Source: Thermosipho sp. (in: thermotogales) (GTDB lineage: Bacteria > Thermotogota > Thermotogae > Thermotogales > Fervidobacteriaceae). Taken from it: a stretch of DNA of 39,872 bases. The stretch spans positions 1-39,872 of the forward strand of contig JASKLO010000012.1 of the NCBI GenBank assembly GCA_030153605.1, in the 5' to 3' direction. Positions 34,321 to 39,872 of this stretch are shown here, in pieces. The position numbers and the translations under genes are program-made. Under the pieces are notes generated by a model, which was given only the letters and a program-made list of their open reading frames with translations, ran no database searches and was not told the origin of the DNA. Numbering within the stretch: the stretch's first letter is position 1; each line of letters opens with the position of its first letter.

Positions 34321-35729
34321 AAAAGCATATCATTATTATCTCTTTACTTTTATTATGGGGTTTAGCTTTGCCAAATATTTTAAATTTTGTACCATATGAT
34401 TATGATATTTTTATTAGATTTAATAATAACGGATATTGGTATAAGGAATTAAAAGAGGTTCCTTTTGCTAAGTTTATTTTAAATAATGAAGGGCTTTCTT
34501 TTGAATCATACTTTTTAAGGTATTTAGAAGATATTGATTACAAAAATGGAACTAATAAAGAAATATTTTTATCTGCACTTTCAAGTGATGTTTTATTTTT
34601 AGCAAAAGGCATAGAACTTTCAGCAGAAAATTTAATTTCTTTAGATATTAATTACTATATTGATATTTTAAAAACTTTATCAAAGGATTCAGCATTAATT
34701 TTCGAAACAAATGAATCAGAAAAAGTTGTTAAATATTTTTCAGTTTTACTAGGATATGATTTGAAAACCGAAGGAAATATATATATATTAGGTGATTCTA
34801 TATTTTCAAGGAGTTTAAATAATTATTTAATTTTGGCAGGTAGTAAAACCGCTCTTGAGTATATTGTAAATGTTTTTAATTCACCAAATCTACAATTTAA
34901 GACTAAATTTAAAGATTTATATGAGAGCTTAGCATTTGATGAAAAGACTTGGATTTCTGGTTATTCAAAAGGAGATGCGATAAAGTTAAACTTTCCTTTA
35001 GATATATATGAGGAAGATGTTTTTACTGAGTATATAAAATTTTCAGGTTTTATTGAGAATTCCGTGTTAAAAATAAGCTTTATTCAAAAGACAAATAAAG
35101 AAGAAAAACCAATAAGCTCTCCAACTGAAGATTTAATGGAAAAGGTACCGGTTTTAGGTAATTACTTTGCAGGTATAAATATAACAGATAGTTTGGATAT
35201 TATGAAAATGTTTGAGCAGTGGACGGTAACTTCGGATAGCACTAGTTTAGAAAAATTGTATGATTTAACGTCTTCAATTATAAATAATGCTACTTCCACA
35301 TTCTATATTGTCGGGGATATTGACGATTCGGCAACAAATTTGTCGGTTGCATTCTTATTTAAACTTTCTGATGGTTTAAATGAAATAGAGAATACAATAA
35401 AGAAATATTCTGGAAGATATGATGCAAATGAAGGTCAGTGGATTATTGACATCAATGATGAAAATAAAGTTTACTTTTATGAATTTGAGCAGTTTTTCGT
35501 TGTCAGCAATATTGACAAGGAGACCTATTCTAAAAAGGCTAAAATACAAAGATTGATGGATTTAGCTGCTTATAACTACTTAGATAAACAAAGGAGTTAT
35601 AATATTAAAATTTTTCTAGATCTTGGGGATTTTATACAAAAATTTTTAGGCATAAAGATTAATTCTAAATTGATTTTCTGGCAAGAAAAGGATGGATATT
35701 TTATTAAATATTATTTAGATATAATGTAA
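34317..35729 (+). CDS. Secreted protein, DUF3352-like, paralogue of the 18860-20062 product
   Basis: 470 residues with a signal peptide (KK then HIIIISLLLLWGLALPN) and then LNFVPYDYDIFIRF, matching LKFVPKDYESIMYI in the other copy. The C-terminus (FLDLGDFIQKFLGIKINSKL then EKDGYFIKYYLDI) also aligns with that protein by eye. No catalytic motif recognised; probably located beyond the cytoplasmic membrane. GGGAGGA at 34304-34310 selects the TTG at 34317 (overlapping the tlyA stop) rather than the ATG at 34302. Its last 19 bases overlap the convergent tmk gene. Confidence 0.68.
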   Translation: MKKHIIIISLLLLWGLALPNILNFVPYDYDIFIRFNNNGYWYKELKEVPFAKFILNNEGLSFESYFLRYLEDIDYKNGTNKEIFLSALSSDVLFLAKGIELSAENLISLDINYYIDILKTLSKDSALIFETNESEKVVKYFSVLLGYDLKTEGNIYILGDSIFSRSLNNYLILAGSKTALEYIVNVFNSPNLQFKTKFKDLYESLAFDEKTWISGYSKGDAIKLNFPLDIYEEDVFTEYIKFSGFIENSVLKISFIQKTNKEEKPISSPTEDLMEKVPVLGNYFAGINITDSLDIMKMFEQWTVTSDSTSLEKLYDLTSSIINNATSTFYIVGDIDDSATNLSVAFLFKLSDGLNEIENTIKKYSGRYDANEGQWIIDINDENKVYFYEFEQFFVVSNIDKETYSKKAKIQRLMDLAAYNYLDKQRSYNIKIFLDLGDFIQKFLGIKINSKLIFWQEKDGYFIKYYLDIM

Positions 35730-36319
35730 CTATCAATAATTTTCTTAATATCTGAAAAAATTTCTTCTACGCTTCTTTCACCGTTAATGATGATGAAATT
35801 TTGTCTTTTTTTAGCAATTTCCAAATAAGATTTTCTTACTTTTTCTAGAAAATCTTTTCCTTCCTTTTCTAATCTGTCTTTGTCTTTCTTGCTCAATCTT
35901 TTTAGTGCAAGTTCAACTGAAATATCGATGAAAAAAACTAGATCAGGAAAGACATTATTTGTAGCAAACTTATTAAGAAAATCGACAGTTTCAATTCCTA
36001 AATTTCTTGCACCACCCTGATATGCAACACTAGAATCGGCAAATCTATCAGCAAGCACAAAATACCCATCTTTTAAGGCCGGTTTTATTATTTCTTCAAC
36101 CAACTGAGCTCTTGAGGCTAGAAACAATAATAATTCTGACCTATCAATTATGTGCAGGTCCTTGTTAAGTAGTATTGAGCGAATTTTTTCTCCAACATCT
36201 GTTCCACCAGGTTCTCTAACTTTTATAACTTTTTTATTTAAGCCTTTTAAATAATTGAATAAGAGTTCTAATTGGGTGCTTTTTCCACATCCATCTAATC
36301 CTTCAAATGCTATAAACAT
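35711..36319 (-). CDS. tmk: Thymidylate kinase
   Basis: 202 residues. P-loop FEGLDGCGKSTQ at 5-16, the dTMP-binding EPGGT segment near 36-40, ADRFADSSVAYQGGAR with the DR(Y/F) motif near 91, and a lid region with RLEKEGKDFLEKVRKSY. Phosphorylates dTMP to dTDP. Its ribosome-binding site (complement of CCTCC at 36329-36333) begins right where the U-run of the rpsB terminator ends, so tmk depends on read-through or an unseen promoter. The 3' end overlaps the convergent secreted-protein gene by 19 bases. Confidence 0.95.
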   Translation of the reverse strand: MFIAFEGLDGCGKSTQLELLFNYLKGLNKKVIKVREPGGTDVGEKIRSILLNKDLHIIDRSELLLFLASRAQLVEEIIKPALKDGYFVLADRFADSSVAYQGGARNLGIETVDFLNKFATNNVFPDLVFFIDISVELALKRLSKKDKDRLEKEGKDFLEKVRKSYLEIAKKRQNFIIINGERSVEEIFSDIKKIIDSYIISK

Positions 36320-36332
36320 CTAAATAACCTCC

Positions 36333-36357
36333 AAAAAAGCCCCCAAATTGGGGGCTT
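36333..36357 (-). terminator. Rho-independent terminator after rpsB
   Basis: On the minus strand AAGCCCCCAA pairs with TTGGGGGCTT (36337-36357 on the plus strand) and is followed by a run of six T. The stem is GC-rich and starts within 4 bases of the rpsB stop. It lies between rpsB and tmk and abuts the tmk ribosome-binding site. Confidence 0.9.
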
Positions 36358-36360
36358 ATA

Positions 36361-37149
36361 TTAAATTTCTTCCTCTTCTTCTGAGTCTTCTATTTCAAAA
36401 AGTTCCTCTTCTTCTTTTATTTCTTTATTTTCTTTTTGTTCTTCTACTTCTTCTTGAGAGAAAGCTACTCCTTCTTTACCTTCAAGATAAGCATCTGCAA
36501 TTTTTGAGGTAATAAGCTGAATTGCTCTTATAGCATCGTCATTTCCAGGAATGATGTAATCAATTTCGTCGGGATCACAATTTGTATCAACAATACCGAC
36601 AGTTGGTATTTTTAAAAGGTTAGCTTCGTAAACAGCGTTTCTTTCCTTCTTGGGGTCTACAATATAAATTACATCAGGAATTCTATCCATGTTTTTCAAA
36701 CCGCCAAGATTTTTTCTGAGTTTCTCTAAGATTCTTTTTAATCTACTCTGTTCTTTTTTAGGAAGCTTTTCAAATTCCCCGTTAGCTTCCATTTCTTCAA
36801 GTTCAATTAGCCTATCGATTCTTTGCCTGATAGTTTTAAAGTTAGTCAATAATCCACCAAGCCATCTGTGGTTTACGTAAAATGCTCCACATCTTTCTGC
36901 TTCTTGTTTAATTACTTGTTGAGCTTGTTTTTTTGTTCCCACAAATAATATTGTTCCACCCTCTGCTGCTTTTTCTCTAACAAAGTTATAAGCCTCGTCC
37001 AATAATTTTGATGTTTTTTGCAAATCAATTATGTAAATACCTTTTCTTGCACCAAAAATGTAATCCTTCATTTTTGGGTTCCATCTATGGGTTCTATGTC
37101 CAAAATGGACCCCTGCTTCTAAAAGTTGTTTCATTGAAACTACTGGCAC
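36361..37149 (-). CDS. rpsB: Ribosomal protein S2
   Basis: 262 residues. N-terminus [26 protein letters not shown] is diagnostic (first 20 shown: [20 protein letters not shown]), followed by [33 protein letters not shown] and [25 protein letters not shown] in parts. The C-terminus is a highly acidic tail (Glu-rich, about the last 35 residues), longer than in many S2 proteins. Start: a GTG at 37149 directly after AGGAGGTGTTAAA; the open frame continues upstream to 37212 but that part is a glycine/asparagine-rich read-through of the leader. Usually followed by tsf; here tmk follows instead. Confidence 0.95.
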   Translation of the reverse strand: MPVVSMKQLLEAGVHFGHRTHRWNPKMKDYIFGARKGIYIIDLQKTSKLLDEAYNFVREKAAEGGTILFVGTKKQAQQVIKQEAERCGAFYVNHRWLGGLLTNFKTIRQRIDRLIELEEMEANGEFEKLPKKEQSRLKRILEKLRKNLGGLKNMDRIPDVIYIVDPKKERNAVYEANLLKIPTVGIVDTNCDPDEIDYIIPGNDDAIRAIQLITSKIADAYLEGKEGVAFSQEEVEEQKENKEIKEEEELFEIEDSEEEEEI

Positions 37150-37178
37150 TTTAACACCTCCTATTTGGTTTGAACCTC

Positions 37179-37233
37179 CATTCCTTTCTGACCCACCGAC
37201 CTTTTTAGGCACCGAGGTGGGGATCCAGGAATG
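37179..37233 (-). ncRNA. Structured 5' leader of rpsB (candidate autoregulatory RNA)
   Basis: In the 92-base gap between rplT and rpsB, minus-strand RNA can form an outer 7-bp helix (CAUUCCU, complement of 37227-37233, with AGGAAUG, complement of 37179-37185). An internal loop of 5 and 6 bases follows, then an inner 6-bp helix (CCCACC, complement of 37216-37221, with GGUGGG, complement of 37192-37197), capped by a loop that can close a further CC/GG. The rpsB ribosome-binding site lies about 18 bases downstream. No U-run follows, so it is not a terminator. A binding site for S2 is an inference. Confidence 0.55.
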
Positions 37234-37241
37234 TGAGTTCT

Positions 37242-37598
37242 TTATTTGCTAATTGCCTCCTTGGCAATATTAACATATTCTTTAAAAGTTTCAGGATCAT
37301 TAACTGCAAGTTCCGCAAGCATTTTCCTGTTAATTGAAACGCCTGCAACCTTCAATCCGTGAATCAATTCATTGTATTTTAAACCTTCATTTCTAGCAGC
37401 AATATTTATTCTTGTAATCCAGAGTTTTCTGAAATTTCTCTTTTTAAGTTTTCTGCCTACGTATGCGTGTTTTTTTGCTTTTATGTATGCTTGTTTTGCA
37501 AGTCTGTATCTTCTGCTTAATGCACCTCTGTATCCTTTAACTGCTTTTAAAATCTTTTTTCTTTTTTTCTTGGCATTGACTGCATTTTTTACGCGCAT
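37242..37598 (-). CDS. rplT: Ribosomal protein L20
   Basis: 118 residues, highly basic. The sequence ([21 protein letters not shown], then [15 protein letters not shown] and [17 protein letters not shown]) is unmistakable L20. It binds 23S rRNA early in assembly of the large subunit and, in Bacillus and E. coli, also represses the infC-rpmI-rplT operon by binding the mRNA leader. Eighteen bases after rpmI, with ribosome-binding site GAAGGGAGGAATTT. Confidence 0.97.
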   Translation of the reverse strand: MRVKNAVNAKKKRKKILKAVKGYRGALSRRYRLAKQAYIKAKKHAYVGRKLKKRNFRKLWITRINIAARNEGLKYNELIHGLKVAGVSINRKMLAELAVNDPETFKEYVNIAKEAISK

Positions 37599-37616
37599 TT
37601 AAATTCCTCCCTTCTC

Positions 37617-37820
37617 TTATCTTTTTCCAAGTACTCTTAAAATTCTTTTTTTGTCGGCGGGTTTAACCTCAGCCTCAAGTCTCAATTTTCTAAGTGTGGA
37701 TCTTCTCTTTTTTCCGGTTTTGTGCCAAGCAAATGCTTTTCTTCTGATTATCTTGCCGGTTTTCGTGATTTTAAATCTCTTAGCGGCTGTTTTGTGTGTC
37801 TTCATCTTGTTCTTAGCCAT
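37617..37820 (-). CDS. rpmI: Ribosomal protein L35
   Basis: 67 residues: AKNKMKTHKTAAKRFKITKTG opens the protein (family signature KMKTHKTAAKRF) and HKTGKKRRSTLRKL follows. It starts at the ATG at 37820 after GAGGAGGGAAAGT; a longer reading from 37835 adds five residues that overlap this site. It lies between infC and rplT in the standard order. Confidence 0.96.
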   Translation of the reverse strand: MAKNKMKTHKTAAKRFKITKTGKIIRRKAFAWHKTGKKRRSTLRKLRLEAEVKPADKKRILRVLGKR

Positions 37821-37831
37821 ACTTTCCCTCC

Positions 37832-38341
37832 TCAATTCTTAGGTTTTAACATCATCCACATATCTCTTCCTTCAAGTTTGGGTGGTTTTTCAACAACAGC
37901 AATATCTTTTAAATCAGAAATTACTCTTTCCAATATTTCTTTACCTTTATCCGCAAAAGCTAGTTCTCTTCCTCTAAACATTATTACAACCCTGACTTTA
38001 TTCCCGTCTTCAAGAAATCTTTTTATATGCCTTACTTTTGTTTGATAATCGTGTTCGTCAATTTTTATTCTAAACTTCATTTGCTTTACTTCTATTACTT
38101 TTTGATTCTTTTTAGCTTTTTTCTCACGTTTGGCAATTTCATATTTATATTTACCGTAATCCATTATTTTAGCTACTGGTGGATTTGCATTAGGTGCCAC
38201 TAAAATGAGATCAAGCCTTTTGGAATATGCCAAATCTAGAGCTTTGTTCGTTGGCATAATTCCAATTTGCTTTCCGTTTTCATCAACAACCCTTACTTCG
38301 GGTGCTCTAATTTCCTCATTTTTAATTATTTTGTCGATAAT
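37832..38341 (-). CDS. infC: Translation initiation factor IF-3
   Basis: 169 residues when started at ATT 38341-38339. N-terminal domain: KIIKNEEIRAPEVRVVDENG onward, with GIMPTNKALDLA. Linker: KYKYEIAKREKKAKKNQK. C-terminal domain: VKQMKFRIKIDEHDY and RFLEDGNKVRVVIMFRGRE. IF-3 selects the start codon and keeps subunits apart. The ribosome-binding site GGGAGGGGAG is placed exactly for an ATT codon; no ATG, GTG or TTG lies near. An AUU start is the known device by which IF-3 limits its own synthesis in E. coli. It is preceded by an attenuator-like leader. Confidence 0.95.
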   Translation of the reverse strand: MIDKIIKNEEIRAPEVRVVDENGKQIGIMPTNKALDLAYSKRLDLILVAPNANPPVAKIMDYGKYKYEIAKREKKAKKNQKVIEVKQMKFRIKIDEHDYQTKVRHIKRFLEDGNKVRVVIMFRGRELAFADKGKEILERVISDLKDIAVVEKPPKLEGRDMWMMLKPKN

Positions 38342-38364
38342 TCTCCCCTCCCAATATAAAAAAT

Positions 38365-38386
38365 TTGGCGAGCAAGCGCCCGCCAA
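38365..38386 (-). terminator. Leader terminator upstream of infC
   Basis: Nine-pair hairpin (one G-U) with a 4-base loop followed by six T on the minus strand (complement of 38358-38363), 17 bases before the infC ribosome-binding site. It would stop transcription arriving from the tRNA promoter unless the antiterminator forms. Confidence 0.8.
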
Positions 38387-38454
38387 TATTATCTTTAAAA
38401 ATATTTATTAACCCTTTTGCCTTATGGCTGAGGGTGGGAAGCGGGCGCTTCCAC
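38365..38454 (-). promoter_or_regulatory. infC leader: terminator, antiterminator pairing and anti-antiterminator hairpin
   Basis: Three structures share the same bases in the minus-strand RNA. Hairpin A (complement of 38434-38454): GUGGAAGC/GCUUCCCAC with one bulged G and loop GCCC. Terminator (complement of 38365-38386): UUGGCGGGC/GCUCGCCAA, loop GCUU, followed by U6. Alternative pairing: AAGCGCCCGC (from hairpin A) is exactly complementary over 10 bases to GCGGGCGCUU in the terminator 5' arm and loop. A nested stem (ACCCU/AGGGU, with GCC/GGC inside; 38411-38435) lies between them. The arrangement matches attenuation control such as L20-dependent regulation of infC operons; the ligand is inferred. 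Confidence 0.65.
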
Positions 38455-38475
38455 TTTTTAAATTATTTATTAATC

Positions 38476-38551
38476 TGGTGGGCCGTGTGGGACTCGAACC
38501 CACAGCCCCCTGATTAAGAGTCAGGTGCTCTACCTGTTGAGCTAACGGCCC
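38476..38551 (-). tRNA. tRNA-Lys (anticodon CTT)
   Basis: 76 bases. Acceptor GGGCCGT pairs with ACGGCCC, discriminator A, encoded CCA. Anticodon stem CCTGA/TCAGG encloses loop CTCTTAA, giving CTT. The T loop is GGTTCGAGTCC-type. It is the third of three tRNA genes and the one nearest infC. Confidence 0.96.
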
Positions 38552-38556
38552 ATTCA

Positions 38557-38631
38557 TGGTGCCCCAGGGAGGAATCGAACCTCCATTTGCGGATTAGGAA
38601 TCCGCCGTTCTATCCGTTGAACTACTGGGGC
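38557..38631 (-). tRNA. tRNA-Arg (anticodon CCT)
   Basis: 75 bases. Acceptor GCCCCAG pairs with CTGGGGC, discriminator A, encoded CCA. Anticodon stem GCGGA/TCCGC encloses TTCCTAA, giving CCT, which reads AGG. T arm GGAGGTTCGATTCCTCC. Confidence 0.96.
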
Positions 38632-38635
38632 TCGC

Positions 38636-38710
38636 TGGCAGCCCCACGGGGAATCGAACCCCGACCTTCGGACTGAGAATCCGATGGACTAGCCGTTATC
38701 CTATGGGGCC
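38636..38710 (-). tRNA. tRNA-Glu (anticodon CTC)
   Basis: 75 bases. Acceptor GGCCCCA pairs with TGGGGCT (G1-U72 wobble), discriminator G, encoded CCA. Anticodon stem TCGGA/TCCGA encloses TTCTCAG, giving CTC, which reads GAG. T arm CGGGGTTCGATTCCCCG. It begins 16 bases after the -10 element of the promoter. Confidence 0.94.
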
Positions 38711-38725
38711 ATAACACCATATTAA

Positions 38726-38753
38726 ATGATAACATAAAAAGTTTGCTTGTCAA
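38726..38753 (-). promoter_or_regulatory. Strong sigma-A promoter of the tRNA-infC transcription unit
   Basis: On the minus strand a perfect TTGACA (complement of 38748-38753) is followed, after 16 bases, by TATCAT (complement of 38726-38731). The first tRNA base is 38710, 16 bases downstream. I see no second promoter between tRNA-Lys and infC. Confidence 0.8.
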
Positions 38754-38808
38754 CACTAGTGGCATTTAAAAATATAAAATTTATATTATTTTTTGTTTAA
38801 GGTTTTAC

Positions 38809-39783
38809 TTAAATTATTTCATGAACTTGAACAGTATTAGTTGTACCAGGTTTTCCCCAAGGAATACCTGCAGTAATAATTACCTTTTCGTGAGATTTTA
38901 CTAAACCAAGTTCTTTAGAAATTTTCATAACTTCTAAAATCATTTCGTCTGTAGTAAGAGTTGGATTAATCTTTACGGGAATAACTCCCCAAACTAAAGA
39001 TAATCTATAATAAGTGGTTTCGTATGGAGTAGGAGCAAGTATTGGTATATTTGGCCTGAATCTTGCCACATTAATAGCGGTTTTTCCTGTGCTTGTTGGT
39101 GTAATGATTAATCTTGCATTTACACTTTTTGATAACTCAAATGCAGCAAGAGAAACAGCATCTTCAGTATTTTCAACTGAATATAAATTTTTAATAATTA
39201 AGTTACTAATATTATGTTTGTGAAAATATTCTTCGGTATTGATTGCTACTTCATTCATAACTTTTACAGCTTCTAAAGGATGCTTTCCTATTGATGTTTC
39301 AGCAGATAGCATAATAGCATCTGTTCCATCCATAATTGCATTAGCTATATCTGAAACTTCAGCGCGGGTTGGAGTTTCATTATTTATCATTGTTTCTAAC
39401 ATTTGAGTAGCGGTAATAACTGGTTTGGCATATCTATTTGCAATTTTAATAATTTCTTTTTGGGCTATAGGCACCTGAGCTAAAGGAATTTCCACTCCCA
39501 AATCTCCTCTGGCAACCATTACACCATCTGCTTCCTTTACAATATCTTCAAGATTATTAAGAGCTTGAGCAGTTTCTATTTTTGCAATAATTGGTATGCC
39601 GTTACTTAAAGATTTTGCTAGTTTTACATCAGATGGTTTTCTAACAAAGGAGAGAGCTATATAATCAATGTTTTCTTCTATGGCTAGTTGAATAAACTTT
39701 TTATCTTTTTCTGTGATTGGTGAAATAGATAAATCTACACCGGGTAAATTAACCCCTCTGTGATGAGTAATCGTTCCTCCTCT
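38809..39783 (-). CDS. pyk: Pyruvate kinase, lacking its N-terminal part (truncated gene)
   Basis: The 324 codons preserved correspond to the second half of the A domain and the C domain: GGTITHHRGVNLPGV, ITEKDKKFI, YIALSFVRKPSDV, IAKIETAQALNNL, the catalytic MVARGDLGVE and PVITATQMLETMI, then TPTRAEVSDIANAI. Upstream of GGTITHH the frame meets a TGA at 39786-39784, and none of the three frames in the remaining 86 bases resembles pyruvate kinase. The missing portion includes the N-terminal half-barrel and the whole B domain, so activity is not expected. The break falls at the B-to-A domain junction. It could be a genuine deletion, or an assembly join near the window edge. A GAGGAGG precedes an in-frame ATT, but may simply encode Gly-Gly. 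Confidence 0.75.
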   Translation of the reverse strand, partial: RGGTITHHRGVNLPGVDLSISPITEKDKKFIQLAIEENIDYIALSFVRKPSDVKLAKSLSNGIPIIAKIETAQALNNLEDIVKEADGVMVARGDLGVEIPLAQVPIAQKEIIKIANRYAKPVITATQMLETMINNETPTRAEVSDIANAIMDGTDAIMLSAETSIGKHPLEAVKVMNEVAINTEEYFHKHNISNLIIKNLYSVENTEDAVSLAAFELSKSVNARLIITPTSTGKTAINVARFRPNIPILAPTPYETTYYRLSLVWGVIPVKINPTLTTDEMILEVMKISKELGLVKSHEKVIITAGIPWGKPGTTNTVQVHEII

Positions 39784-39872
39784 TCAAAGAAATATTTTTA
39801 ATTAGCCTCCTGAAATTTGTTTTTTCTTAATTTTTTGAAAATATTATTCTTTCCCTTTTATCTTTAAAAAGA

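Noticed and set aside
33843-34328. Minus-strand frame of 161 codons opposite tlyA
   Set aside because: It is the mirror of a well-conserved methyltransferase gene, Ser/Phe/Leu-rich as expected for antisense of A+T-rich coding DNA.
37150-37212. N-terminal extension of S2 reading from a GTG at 37212
   Set aside because: The extra residues are Gly/Asn-rich and unlike any S2 N-terminus, the stretch coincides with the structured leader, and AGGAGGTG sits correctly in front of the GTG at 37149.
38342-38386. IF-3 extended upstream to 38386
   Set aside because: It would translate through the leader terminator hairpin. The ribosome-binding site and IF-3 homology both point to ATT at 38341.
38434-38454. 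Hairpin after tRNA-Lys as the terminator of the tRNA genes
   Set aside because: It has no U-run. Its sequence complementarity with the downstream terminator arm makes a regulatory role more likely.
1-39872. CRISPR arrays, insertion sequences, prophage or integrative elements
   Set aside because: No regularly spaced repeats, transposase or integrase motifs, or target-site duplications were seen. The window is core-type chromosome.

Overview
The window is A+T-rich, densely packed bacterial chromosome, most consistent with a low-GC member of the Thermotogota (Thermosipho-like). The reasons are an outer-membrane BamA-type assembly protein, rpsB next to tmk rather than tsf, gatAB without gatC alongside, very tight gene spacing, and frequent GTG/TTG starts behind strong GGAGG or GGGGTGA ribosome-binding sites. 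The genus is inferred from gene content and composition; no 16S rRNA gene is present. I saw no insertion sequence, prophage or CRISPR array.

Layout. 1-489 is the 3' end of an RsuA-type pseudouridine synthase. 602-1630 is glpX, closed by a strong hairpin terminator. 1838-7378 is a complete phosphate unit, pstSCAB-phoU followed by a PhoB/PhoP-type regulator and a soluble PhoR-like kinase, with PhoP-type direct repeats upstream of pstS. 12491-7436 (minus) is a NitT/TauT-type ABC transporter operon that also carries rtcB and an MFS transporter. 12594-29261 (plus) is one long run of overlapping or closely spaced genes: tatD, ruvA, a DRTGG/PHP/GHKL-ATPase trio, bamA, an AlaX-like editing protein, a secreted DUF3352-like protein, gatA, gatB, an exported protein, hemW-like, ftsW/rodA, moxR, DUF58 and a membrane protein with a DUF4129-like tail. 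pepF lies convergent to it (30997-29255). 31125-35729 (plus) holds a frameshifted membrane GAF/degenerate-GGDEF gene, truA, tlyA and a second DUF3352-like secreted protein.

The right end is a minus-strand translation block: a TTGACA/TATCAT promoter, tRNA-Glu(CTC), tRNA-Arg(CCT), tRNA-Lys(CTT), then infC (AUU start), rpmI, rplT, rpsB and tmk. No terminator separates the tRNAs from the infC leader. That leader holds three mutually exclusive RNA structures, including a terminator and an exact 10-nt antiterminator pairing. rpsB has its own two-part stem-loop leader, and a strong terminator sits directly against the tmk ribosome-binding site. The last gene is a pyruvate kinase that lacks everything upstream of the B-domain/A-domain boundary.

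The best candidates for undescribed biology are the infC leader switch, the rpsB leader structure, the DRTGG/PHP/ATPase trio without a hydrogenase, and the two related DUF3352-like secreted proteins. None of these is proven from sequence alone.
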